The notes under the pieces: model-generated
Told to the model about the DNA's origin: nothing
Database searches by the model: none
What the model saw: only the letters and a program-made list of their open reading frames with translations
Position numbers and translations under genes: made by a program
Shown: positions 12,446 through 22,547 of the stretch, one piece after another
Position numbering within the stretch: the first letter of the stretch is position 1
Layout: each line of letters starts with the position of its first letter
Origin: Herpomyces periplanetae
Lineage: Eukaryota; Ascomycota; Laboulbeniomycetes; Herpomycetales; Herpomycetaceae
Direction: 5' to 3'
Assembly: GCA_009733715.1 (NCBI GenBank)
Contig: WMKJ01000032.1
Coordinates: forward strand, 1-64,000
Length of the DNA stretch: 64,000 nucleotides

Positions 12446-13997
12446 CTATAATTTCATCCCATTTAATGCCCCTTTGGTCATCGATGAATGCTTGCGCTTT
12501 AGTGGAAAAGGTGTTATACTGATATTTGCAACTGAACCTGCGGCAATCTTTTTCCCACTTAGGGAACTCGGACTACTTAACGGAGATGAAGGTGGTAATG
12601 ACAAGGGTGATGATGATTCTTGTTCTCTTTTCCCAACGGGCAGTCTGTGCGTTCTCTCCGCTAGGTTTGCCGATTTTCCCGCACTGCTTCGCCTTGAATT
12701 GCTTCTAACTTCTTTCGCATTATTATTTCCTTGTTCAATCCGATACCCCACTGCTAACCTATTACTCGAGAATACCGTTAACTCAGCCGTAAATAGAATT
12801 GAATGTGCCCATCCCGCTTCTAAGCCCCAGAGTGACCTAAAATTATTTCCAATCGCCGAATAAACAGTCAAGGTTAGACTCTTTGGTGTAGCTGATACTT
12901 TCTGCCCTTTGCGCAATGTATCAGATTGAAGCCTTGGTATTGGCGCCAACACATTCGTACGCTGAACATTCGTTGTGGGACCGTACTCAAATTTATAATC
13001 ACGTATAGCTATTTGCCAAACATGTGTGTCCACGGGTACTGCTTCACTCCAACCTAATCCCATTAGACACACACAATCTGCCACTTTGGGACCTACACCA
13101 CGAAGTTGCAACAGCTGATTACGCGCATATAAGTAACCATTTCGTCCTTGAATGGGGAATTGAGAATCTAGATTGAAACAAGAAGACAAAAAATCGGGAT
13201 TGCGCAGACTAGTTAACCAATGTAAACCTTTTTCATTTACTATGATACCAGCAGTTTCTACAATGAACTTTGCACGATAACCGAATTTTAAACTTCTTAA
13301 TTTTTCTTCAATATTTACTACAGTAATGAGATCTGTGGCAGAAGGGAAATCATAAATATCTGTGCTGTCAGCACGACCTAATCTTTTGCCAAAATGTATA
13401 CAGAGAGTTTGGACCATCTGAGATATTCGGGAAATATTGTTATTACTCGAGCAAATAAAACTGATCAGCGCTTCCCATGCATCTTGTCGTAATATTCTGA
13501 TTCCCCGTAAAGTTGACGCATGTTGTGCAAATACACGGTCAATCTTCGACCATCGAGAGTAACGATGAGTACCACTTTTACGTAGATCAAAATAATCGTA
13601 AATTAAATTGAGTGTTGAATCACTTTTCCCCAAATCAATAGTTCTTGAAGTGGATATTTCCGGTGTAATTAATTCATATTGCGCGCTTTTGGAAGATTTG
13701 GATTGTAATTGGTTAGGGAAATTTGCACAGTAGTAGAGAAAGTTATTGTCCTGTCGAAGACGTAGAACTCGACCATTTAAACCACAGGACCACACACCAT
13801 CGCCAGTTTTAATCCATCTACATTGGATAAATGGAATTTCATTAGCACTTTTAACAAAAAAGTAGTACACTTCAAAGTGTAACAATTTAATGGTTAAAGT
13901 AGATTAGTTACCGAAATGTTTGACCACAGCGTAGCGTGGTATCGAGACAAAGTTCATTCACATCAAGGGGAATTTTTTTCCAAGAGTCAATCGGCAT
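12446..13997 (-). CDS. OGG1: 8-oxoguanine DNA glycosylase/AP lyase
   Basis: OGG1 excises 8-oxoguanine opposite cytosine in base-excision repair, in the nucleus and often mitochondria. Two exons: 13997-13912 and 13817-12446, with a 94-bp intron. The join gives RCGQTFRWIKTGDGVWSC, the expected family start, in a 485-residue product. The N-terminal OGG domain is followed by the helix-hairpin-helix-GPD domain: QDAWEALISFICSSNNNI, then the hairpin LRGVGPKVADC with catalytic Lys at about residue 273, then VPVDTHVW with catalytic Asp at about 292. The domain ends near NNFRSLWGLEAGWAHSILF. Beyond it is a tail of about 90 residues rich in Arg, Ser and Pro ending in basic KRKHSS, perhaps a nuclear signal. 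It faces U2AF head to head. Confidence 0.95.
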
Positions 13998-14885
13998 TAA
14001 ACTTGTAGATGTATAAAATTCACGGTAAACTCATGGGAAACTGAACAACTCATTCATTTTGATACTTTGATAGAAATAAAATTCACATCCTCGCGCACGA
14101 CGGAATTAGTAACGGAATACACGTGACCAAACCCACGCCACAGTGTACCTGAATTTAGGGCTGAAGGAAGAGTTGCGAATGAGCACGTGATGATAGGCAA
14201 AGAAATCTTGGCATTCGATTCTCGAAATGCGGTTCGCTGGTTTGGATCGTGAGATTTTAAGTTATACAAAGGGATTTAGAGGTGCGGTTGGAAATATAGT
14301 GGAAAATTTACTACACATTTTTTAATGAGTGGGTATGATAATAAATTTTTGCTGTACGGTTAGAAAAAGGCGGAACTATAATCTGCGCGTTCGCGCGATA
14401 GTTAACTGTTGATTTACGCGCAGTAAATTGTTCGTGGCGCGTTAAAGTGTGCGCGGGCAAGGTTGTGAAGTACGCAAAGTAGCGTTTGCAAAGCGCAAGA
14501 CTCGCGTTACGACAATTGAACGATGAGGTGTACTAGTTGTTAACATTAAGTGACACTTGACGTGAATTGGTATCAACGAGCAAGATTTTTAAGGACACCG
14601 TGGCGTGTACTAAAGGGGATAGTGCGGTTGTCGATCAATCTCATAAGCGTGCCAGTCTGACATGGAGAGGATAAACGGGCACGACTATTCGGGTCGAGGT
14701 TTGCATCGCTAGTTTGCTTTTTCACGTCTGTCGCTGTTCGTAGAAGTTAGACTGATAAAGTTTTAGCCGAATTTGGGCGATACGGGAGCTCGCGGGAGCA
14801 AGGTGTAAGTTTATATTAATAGTCTGATCGCGCGCATTTTCCATTTAAATCTTTGTGTTTCTTGTTTTTTCCTTTGATTGGGAGT
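13998..14885. promoter_or_regulatory. Divergent promoter region between OGG1 and U2AF large subunit
   Basis: This spacer of about 0.9 kb lies between two divergent genes, so it should hold both promoters. A CG-rich patch at about 14385-14460 carries five CGCG-containing motifs in 75 bp, including ACGCG at 14416-14420, in AT-rich surroundings. A CACGTG hexamer occurs near 14174. A GTAAGT donor-like site near 14802 suggests that the U2AF transcript has an intron in or next to its leader. Confidence 0.5.
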
Positions 14886-16942
14886 ATGTTAGCAAATGAT
14901 ATTCCGGTTTTATCATTTAAACTTTTAATATTAACTGGCGAAAAGGAACAGCGTAACGATCACAGTGATCGACGGGATCGAAACAGAGCTCGGGATCGTG
15001 ATGGTCTAGGTCACACCCATAGTTACGGACATCGTGATCGCGATCGAAATAGAGATCGTGAAGTTCACGGAAGTGAACGTCACCGGACTAGATCACCGGG
15101 TCAACGGGAGGGTAGACGATTTTATGATTTTGATTCGTACTCTTCTAGCCGAGATTTTCGGGAGCGAGAACGTGAAGACAAGTTTTCACGGCGTGATGAA
15201 CATGACTGGGAAAAAGAGCGAGGTGTACCCCGTGGCTCTCGTCGTGGTGATGAGCGACGGCGCGACACTGATTTATTCGATGATCGTAGTCGACGCCGGC
15301 GTGATCGAGATCGAGATCGCGACCGTGATCGTGACCGTGATCGTGAACGAAAGCGTAGTGCAACGCCAACATCTCGGAAACGGGAACCCACACCAGACTT
15401 GGAGGGTGTAGTACCCATCTTGGAACGTAAACGACGTTTAACGCAGTGGGATATTAAACCACCAGGTTATGAACATGTAACGGCTGAACAGGCTAAACTT
15501 ACGGGTATGTTTCCCCTTCCGGGTGCGCCTCGTCAACAACCGATAGATGCGAGTAAACTACAAGCTTTCATAAATCAACCAGCAATATCAGTAAGCGCAT
15601 CAGCGCTTAAGCCAACTAATGCGAAACAGTCAAGACGGTTATTCGTACAAAATTTACCGGAGGGTTGTACAGAAGATGGATTACGCGAATTTTTGAATGA
15701 ACAGTTAAATGGATTGAATGTGGTCTCTGGGGAAGATCCGTGCACGGGTGTGTTTCTTTCTAAAGATGGGTGTTTTGCACTGGCAGAGTTTAAAACGCCT
15801 GAAGATGCGACTATGGCGCACGCGTTAGATGGGATAACTATGATAGAGAATGAGCAAACTAGGGGGGAGGAAGAGGGTGTTAATGAAGGGGAAAGCGAGC
15901 CAAAAGGACAGCTAAATATACGGCGTCCTAAAGATTACATTGTTCCAGGTGCGGGGAAGCAACCAGAAGCAAATGGCACTGATAGACAAATGTCAAAGGT
16001 GGTGAAAGAAGGCGTCAATAAGATATGTGTTACACAGATACCAAAGTGTTTGAACGATGAGCAAGTAATGGAGCTGCTCGTTGCGTTTGGCGAACTGAAA
16101 GCGTTCACTCTAGTGAAGGATGTATCAAATGAAGAAAGCATTGTAAGTTGTTATACGGTAACGGATGTACACTGAAGGGGAAAGCGTTGGAAGTTTGACG
16201 TTTGCTAACACGTTAGACGGAGGTAGGGAATCGCATTTTGCGAATATGTAGATACTGCGACAACGGAGATTGCAGTGGAAGGGTTGAACGGATTGGAATT
16301 AATGGAAGGGCACTTGAAAGCCAAACGAGCGTGTGAGGGGTTGGCGCAAGCACCTGGTGTGGGATTAGGCGTTAATGCGATGGCGATGCTGGCGGGCACA
16401 CCATCGTCAGATTTGGAGAGAGGTCGGGTAATTCAACTATTAAACATGGTAACGGCGGAGGAATTAATGGATAATGAGGAGTATGAAGGTAAGCTATCAT
16501 CATAGTTGGATAATATTTTACTAAAAAGGGATGGGCTTTTTTATGCATGAAGTGATACTGAAACATTTAACAGAAATATGTGAAGATGTACGTGAAGAAT
16601 GCAGCAAATTTGGAGAAGTTGCAGAATTGAAAGTTCCACGGCCGGGTAATGGACGACAGTCGTCTGGCGTGGGTAAAATATTTATTAAGTTTGAAGCCGC
16701 TGAATCTGCCCAAAAAGCGTTAAACGGTCTTGCAGGACGAAAGTTTGCCGACCGTACGGTGGTGGTGACATACTTTGGTGAGGTAAGAGATGTTATACTT
16801 TTTACGATTTAAACAACATTTTTATCAGAGTTTTGAATGGAATGTTTTATGATATATAAGTTATTACCATGCTAACGTACGCATACTTTTGCATTAAATT
16901 GGATTTCATTTGCAGGAGTACTTTGATGTAAACGTATGGTAA
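14886..16942 (+). CDS. U2AF large subunit (U2AF65-type splicing factor)
   Basis: This factor binds the polypyrimidine tract and, with U2AF small subunit and SF1, sets the 3' splice site. Exons as read: 14886-16142, 16227-16488, 16574-16782, 16916-16942 (about 584 residues); each join keeps the family sequence. An Arg-Ser/Arg-Asp region is followed by the small-subunit-binding tryptophan motif (LTQWDIKPPGYEHV), RRM1 (RLFVQNL, GCFALAEF), the linker RRPKDYIVPGA, RRM2 (KICVTQIP, GIAFCEY) and a C-terminal UHM with the Arg-x-Phe motif in GRKF, ending DVNVW. The 5' end is uncertain: the hydrophobic first ~25 residues are odd for an RS domain and may be intronic. An upstream ATG at 14662 with a short frame is an alternative first exon. 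Confidence 0.9.
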
Positions 16943-17572
16943 AGCGAATGGAATGATAAGTAAAATAGAAAAGACGAAAAAAACCGGCGAGTGTTGCCGA
17001 AGCAGTAAAGGAAATTTATCGTGATTTACCTATCTCGGATTTACGTGTAGGAGTGAGTAAAGATGCACAAATGAGCATCGCCAACGTCTTACACTATACC
17101 ATATGAGAGCGAAGGACTATGAGGAGCGTAGATAGCAAGATTGATTGATAGACGGACTAAATCGAGACAACGAAAAGGTGAGATATTTTATAAAAGCCCA
17201 GTGATAGGGTAAGATGGTTAAGAAAATTTGTTGGTGGAGAAGGTTTTGGGCGTGTGAAAATGATGAATTAAAGATCACATTTGCGACAAATAGATACTTA
17301 ATAGACGGATGGATGAGTTGGAAAAAGGGCGATCGGGGCATGGACCTGTGGCGCAGATGTAACGGGGCGAAAGAATATAAAAACGGGCGATTGGTCTGGC
17401 CGCGAGAGGAATGGATAAAGTGAGTATTATTAGCGTTGACAAGTTTATCAGTTAACACAGTTTACGCGCAGCAGTGTCAAAACGTCTGGGGATTTTTAAT
17501 GATTCAAGTTAAACGGATGTGAGAAGGTGAGCAAGCACGGTAAAGCAGAGAAAATCGACTATCTAGCCGAGT
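16943..17572. other. Intergenic spacer between U2AF and SEC9-like gene
   Basis: No gene was found in these 630 bases. A 113-codon minus-strand frame (17117-17458) has no motif and looks like chance. The stretch should contain the U2AF 3' end and the SNARE gene promoter. Confidence 0.5.
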
Positions 17573-18751
17573 ATGCGATTCGGATTTTCACCGTCCTCGT
17601 CAAAGTCGGGGAAAAAACTTCCTTCAGAGGGAAAAGGCAGTGGAAATGATGGTTCTAAGCGGGGGGTTTTCTCAAGTTATCGATCATCAAAAGGCACCTC
17701 TAGCGGCACAGATGGTTATGAAGCAAACGATGGTGAATACGGTAGTTATGATGAAATGAACCGAGGTGATCACACAGGGGGTTACAGTGTAAATTCAACT
17801 AACGGAATGGAAACACCACCTCCAGCTTATCCAGGAAATTCTAGAGATTTGAGGCAAGCTGGAGATGATATTAGTCGAGATGCTTTATTTGGAGACCGAA
17901 GAGGAGCAAGTGGAATTGGCCAAGTTAACCGAGCTGCACGGTACGGAAATTATAATGGCGATCGTGAACTTACTGCAGAAGAAAAAGAAGAGGAAGATGT
18001 CGAAGCTGTTAAGGATCAAATTCGTGATATTAAACGACAAGATGTAGCGAGTACACGAAATGCGTTACGACTAGCGGAACAAGCTTATCAAACTGGCAGT
18101 GAAACGTTAACGCGATTAGGAGCGCAGGGGGAACGCTTGTTTAATACGGAGCGAAACGTTGATCTAGCGTCGAATCAGAATCGTATTGCAAGTGAAAAAA
18201 CCAGTGAATTAAAGACATTGAATCGTAGCATGTTTGCAGTTCACGTTGGAAATCCTTTTAGCAGTGAAAAGCGCCGTCAAGAAGCTGATCGACGCATTTT
18301 AGAAACTCATCAACGCGAGCGTGATGAACGTCAACGTATTCAAGCGTCTGCCTATGAATCACAAGCTCGTATGGAGAGAACTCAGCGTGATTTGCGAGAT
18401 GGTGGTCGTTCTCGCGGGGGCGCTAACGAAGCTGCCGAACGTATGAAGTATCAGTTTGAAGCAGATAGTGAAGACGAAGCCATGGAAAGTGAAATCAATG
18501 AAAATCTTGGTTCACTAGAATTTCACTCTGGTCGACTAAATAAACTTGCCCAAGCTATTGGTCGTGAAGTTGATTCTCAGAATCAACAATTGAATAGGTT
18601 GAATGTTAAGGTGAGTCTGGCGTGTATACCTGAATATTGAATGGCTTGTCGGGATGAGAAGTTGCTAATTTTCCCAATTAACGGTGTGCAGATCGATAAA
18701 GTTGATGATGAAATTACAATGAATAGAAATCGATTGAATCGAATTCGTTAG
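17573..18751 (+). CDS. SEC9: Sec9/SNAP-25-type t-SNARE (Qb,Qc)
   Basis: Sec9 supplies two SNARE helices for fusion of secretory vesicles with the plasma membrane, pairing with an Sso-type syntaxin and a Snc-type R-SNARE. Two exons: 17573-18610 and 18692-18751, with an 81-bp intron; the second exon adds IDKVDDEITMNRNRLNRIR, which completes the last helix (365 residues). A low-complexity N-terminal extension (about 1-135) is followed by the Qb SNARE motif at about 150-200 with its central Gln in LGAQGERL, a charged linker, and the Qc motif at about 300-360 with its Gln in DSQNQQL. There is no transmembrane segment, as expected for the family. A cysteine-rich palmitoylation patch is absent, as in yeast Sec9. 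Confidence 0.9.
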
Positions 18752-18897
18752 ACCTTTGGTTTTCCTTCCCATCAATCTGCTTTCTTGTTAATCTTCAAGC
18801 CATCACCACTTTCGCCAGCAAGGTGTCTTCTCACGCATGCGCATCGTATATGCAAATGTATTATTAGTTAGTCTACGTTAACGGTGTGAAGCGTCAA

Positions 18898-21800
18898 TCA
18901 AGCGAGCACTAATTTATACGTCACAACTTCAAATGCAGTTAAGTTAACGTTGAGTTTATGTCCTGAATCGGCCGCTGTTGTTACTTGAACTTCTTCCTGA
19001 ATATCCTCTAAAAGGTTAACTTTATACGCTGTTCCCACGGGAATATCTCCCCATGTCAAATAACCCTTAGCATGGCCACCTAACGATTCGTACAAGCGTA
19101 CGATGATACTTCGCCCTGGCTGAGGAATAAATTCCCCCCGCGATATATCGGCATCATCTTCTCCCCGCTTAATCGTATCAACTATAATCGATTTACTACC
19201 TTTCAATTGTATCACACTTTGCTTCACATATTTATCATAACCTGAATCATCTGTTGACCAATATCTATAAATTGGTTGATTAAAATTTCTTGCACAACGT
19301 ATAACTCGATGGTCTAAATTTCCTTGATGCGGTAATATTGCGTATCGAATAATATGTCTTCCCATATCAGCATGCTCATCCGGTGCTTTGGAGGCTCGTA
19401 GTAAACTTAACCGCATTGTGTTCCCTGTCACTGCAAATCCATACTTTGAATCGTTTAGAATAGCTACTCCATACCCATGTTCTGAAAGATCTGCCCAACG
19501 GTGACAACACACTTCGAATTTGGCCATATCCCACGATGTATTGTAATGAGTAGGTCGACGAATTATTCCATATTGCGTTTCATAACTAGCTTCGCTCGCT
19601 CGAATGTCAACGGGAAATTCTACTTTCAGGAACTTCATACGTTCGTGCCATTCAATTTCACTTTCAAAGCGTAAAATACTCGGAAATTCCACTTCATCGA
19701 CTTCATTGTTCAACTCAATTGCATCAAGTGTAACACGGGTTTTGATCCAGCTAACTTCACTTATCTTAGTTTTCATAGAAACACTAACACTTTTTGGTCC
19801 ACTTTCCATAATTTTGCAATCGTAAGTTTCAAGTTCTCGCCGTGTATCTAAGTGGTAAACTTCAACATCCCAAGCTTGCCAATATAATGGTTGATCATCA
19901 AACATAACAAATCGATGCCCTCCCGAACCCCCCTTCTGAGCAATCAACTCTCGATTTTCGCGCTTGTCCACCAAAGATTTTATAACCCCATCCTGGAATG
20001 ACACACGCAAATATTTATTGGATAATATAAATGCATTAGGTGCCGTTAACTCAACTTGAGCTACGTCTTCTTTACCATACACATCTTCTATCTTATCAAT
20101 TTCCTGTCGGGTCCATGGAAGTAAATTCATTAACACTTCATGAGACCCCGGTATTTCTTTATCCGAGTATCCTAAATGCTTTGCTGCTTCATCCATAATT
20201 TTCTGGCCAGTTTTAAAAACTTGTTCGTACAATTTATCAGAATCCCGATAACACATTTCTATACAACTACCCGGCAGACAATCGTGAAATTGACATGTTA
20301 GCACACTTTCCCACATGAAATCAATTTCAGCTTTAGGATACTTGTAAGTATTTTGGTTCCATTCATAATTAGTTTTACCCTTAGCCTTCCATTCGCCCGA
20401 TAATACATCTTTAATACTGGCTAATGTAGCAAGATACTCAACATCGTGAAGTAAAGCTTCGGAGCGACGATTGGACTGTTTATTATGCGCCTGTGTTGTA
20501 TATGTTCCACGATGAAGCTCAAAATAAAGTTCCCCATACCATGTAACATATTGAGTATCCCGCTTTTCAAGTCGATCGAAAAAGTCATCAACCGAATCTC
20601 CAACGTGAACTTTTGGTAAACGGCTCGTAACGTTATTCAAGCCGCGGATACGACGTAAGTTTTCAATATGAGCAAATGTAGGTCCACCTCCCCCGTCTCC
20701 TTTCCCAAAAACGAGTAATGAAGTAGCATCTTGATCTAATGAGCGATGTTGCGAGATACTCTTGATCATATCTTCCACCCGAGCTTCCGCATTATACGTT
20801 TCCGATGGAGGCATATGACATAGAACGTAGGATCCATCCAAAGCAACCCATCGAAACGTAGTGTGAGGAAACTTGTTAATATTATTCCAGCTCAATTTTT
20901 GCGTAAAAAAGCGACTCATTCCTGCCAACTGACACAATTGAGGTAATTGAGCTGAATAGCCAAAAGTATCCGGAAGCCAAAACGTGCGACAACGCATAGC
21001 AAAGCGACTTTCAAAAAACCTCTGCCCGTATAAAAATTGCCGAACAAGAGATTCTCCACTCGGCATATTTGTATCATGTTCGACCCAACTCCCACCGATA
21101 GGCTGAAATTTTCCTTGTTTAACCTTAACGCATACTCGATCCCATAGTGAGGGATAATATTGTTCTAACCATCGATACTGCTGAGCGGAAGAACAACAGA
21201 ATCGAAATTCTGGATATCTATCCATTAATTCACATTGATTCGACCATGATCGTGCAACTTTGCGCTTAGTTTCATCCCAAGGCCATAGCCAACACGTATC
21301 AATATGGCAATGCCCGATAGCGTAAACAAGAGCCGCAGTATTATCAGTATCACAGGGTGTTTTAGCATAAACTTCTGCTGAATCAATTTTATCTCCCAAA
21401 AACTCTTTAACAATTTTTCGGCACTTTTGAATTGCCATATCACTACCTGCACCAAGCCGAAACTCGTCAATAATTTTGGTACAAACTTGCATAGCTCGAT
21501 GAGATTCCCATGATTCATCCGGAAGCGCTAGAGCCGCTTCGGCTATAATCTTGAAGTCATAAAAAAGCATACGAGCTGAAACATTAATGGAAACTATATT
21601 TGCTTTACGAAGTTTAAAGTATCGATCATCCCGTGGTGGTTGGATTGAATCACCCCCGATAGCGTTGCCAAACATACCATTACACGCCATTTCAATGTAG
21701 AACGTATGCTCTTGACCGTCCAGAAAGGACTGTGGTAATATCCACTCAATTCTTTCATCATCTCCCGTTAATCCACGAAGTGCATCTCCTGATTCTGACC

Positions 21801-22209
21801 AAATTAATCCTTCGTTCCCCGCATCCCAGTGAAATTCGAGTAGTTCCGCACTCAAAAGTTTCGGTGGAATGGTAATTTGGACTTTAAACCAATGTGTCGT
21901 CCAACTGGGTCCGAATTCTCGTCCAATACTAGTGGGCTGAAATGTTTGTTTAACAATATTTTCAAACGTTGGCCTAGTTGTACCGGGTGCTGAATAAACG
22001 CTCAGCTTGACAAATTCACTTGTGGTAACTTCGGCCAGATGAAGTTTAGCCGGTAAATTTTCCGCCTGAAATTGTCCCCGACTAATAAATTGGGATAAAC
22101 GAGACAGGTAAATACTTCGAATTTTTTTACCCACTGGTTGGGTTATTTTATCCGAAATTGAGGCAGATGTGTAGACCTGATTAGAATTTGTATAACTTCC
22201 TCCCCCCAT
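18898..22209 (-). CDS. AMS1: Class II alpha-mannosidase, glycoside hydrolase family 38 (vacuolar Ams1 type)
   Basis: Ams1 hydrolyses terminal alpha-mannose from free oligosaccharides and reaches the vacuole by the Cvt/autophagy route. One uninterrupted exon encodes 1103 residues, a normal length. The first ATG is 22209; the frame extends 11 codons further only with a TTG. The metal site is visible as HIDTCW (His and Asp at about 302 and 304), the nucleophile region WLPDTFGYS (Asp about 414) and the later QFHDCLPGSCI histidine. The rest matches the family middle and C-terminal beta domains. No signal peptide is seen, fitting cytosolic synthesis and vacuolar import. It lies tail to tail with SEC9 (146 bp between stops) and in tandem with the dehydrogenase upstream. 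Confidence 0.95.
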   Translation of the reverse strand: MGGGSYTNSNQVYTSASISDKITQPVGKKIRSIYLSRLSQFISRGQFQAENLPAKLHLAEVTTSEFVKLSVYSAPGTTRPTFENIVKQTFQPTSIGREFGPSWTTHWFKVQITIPPKLLSAELLEFHWDAGNEGLIWSESGDALRGLTGDDERIEWILPQSFLDGQEHTFYIEMACNGMFGNAIGGDSIQPPRDDRYFKLRKANIVSINVSARMLFYDFKIIAEAALALPDESWESHRAMQVCTKIIDEFRLGAGSDMAIQKCRKIVKEFLGDKIDSAEVYAKTPCDTDNTAALVYAIGHCHIDTCWLWPWDETKRKVARSWSNQCELMDRYPEFRFCCSSAQQYRWLEQYYPSLWDRVCVKVKQGKFQPIGGSWVEHDTNMPSGESLVRQFLYGQRFFESRFAMRCRTFWLPDTFGYSAQLPQLCQLAGMSRFFTQKLSWNNINKFPHTTFRWVALDGSYVLCHMPPSETYNAEARVEDMIKSISQHRSLDQDATSLLVFGKGDGGGGPTFAHIENLRRIRGLNNVTSRLPKVHVGDSVDDFFDRLEKRDTQYVTWYGELYFELHRGTYTTQAHNKQSNRRSEALLHDVEYLATLASIKDVLSGEWKAKGKTNYEWNQNTYKYPKAEIDFMWESVLTCQFHDCLPGSCIEMCYRDSDKLYEQVFKTGQKIMDEAAKHLGYSDKEIPGSHEVLMNLLPWTRQEIDKIEDVYGKEDVAQVELTAPNAFILSNKYLRVSFQDGVIKSLVDKRENRELIAQKGGSGGHRFVMFDDQPLYWQAWDVEVYHLDTRRELETYDCKIMESGPKSVSVSMKTKISEVSWIKTRVTLDAIELNNEVDEVEFPSILRFESEIEWHERMKFLKVEFPVDIRASEASYETQYGIIRRPTHYNTSWDMAKFEVCCHRWADLSEHGYGVAILNDSKYGFAVTGNTMRLSLLRASKAPDEHADMGRHIIRYAILPHQGNLDHRVIRCARNFNQPIYRYWSTDDSGYDKYVKQSVIQLKGSKSIIVDTIKRGEDDADISRGEFIPQPGRSIIVRLYESLGGHAKGYLTWGDIPVGTAYKVNLLEDIQEEVQVTTAADSGHKLNVNLTAFEVVTYKLVLA

Positions 22210-22547
22210 GATGTAGAAAAGTGTATAGGATGTATTAGCCAACGTATTTAGGTCTGAAGCTAGGAGTTTAATAATTATTAAATTTAATTATTACTTTAAC
22301 AAGATAAAATGGAATAGAAATCGTGTAGAGTAAAGACGAGCTGATAAAAAATTCCTCCAAAAGCTTTTTTTTTCAAATAAATTTCCCGAACCCGAAGAAA
22401 TACAATAATTCCCAGTTCCGAACTTCCCAATCAATCGGTTACACTGAAATTATCCCAATCCCGAACACCACACCCGGCAATTGCCGACAGGCCGAACACT
22501 ACAAGCAGATCCACGAACATCCGTTTGGGGAAGGAACCAGGAGCAAA
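22210..22547. other. Spacer between the dehydrogenase stop and AMS1 start
   Basis: These 338 bases hold the AMS1 promoter and the dehydrogenase 3' end. There is a perfect 12-bp palindrome CGGCAATTGCCG near 22473 and several CCGAAC repeats between 22385 and 22500. No gene is present. Confidence 0.5.

Noticed and set aside
15122-15418. Arg/Ser-rich minus-strand frames opposite the U2AF RS region
   Set aside because: They are mirror images of the repetitive GATCGT/GATCGC codons of the real Arg/Asp-rich domain.
17117-17458. 113-codon minus-strand frame
   Set aside because: It has no motif, no plausible promoter arrangement and an AT-driven composition.
22210-22242. Eleven extra N-terminal codons for AMS1
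   Set aside because: This extension would need a TTG start; the first ATG is at 22209.
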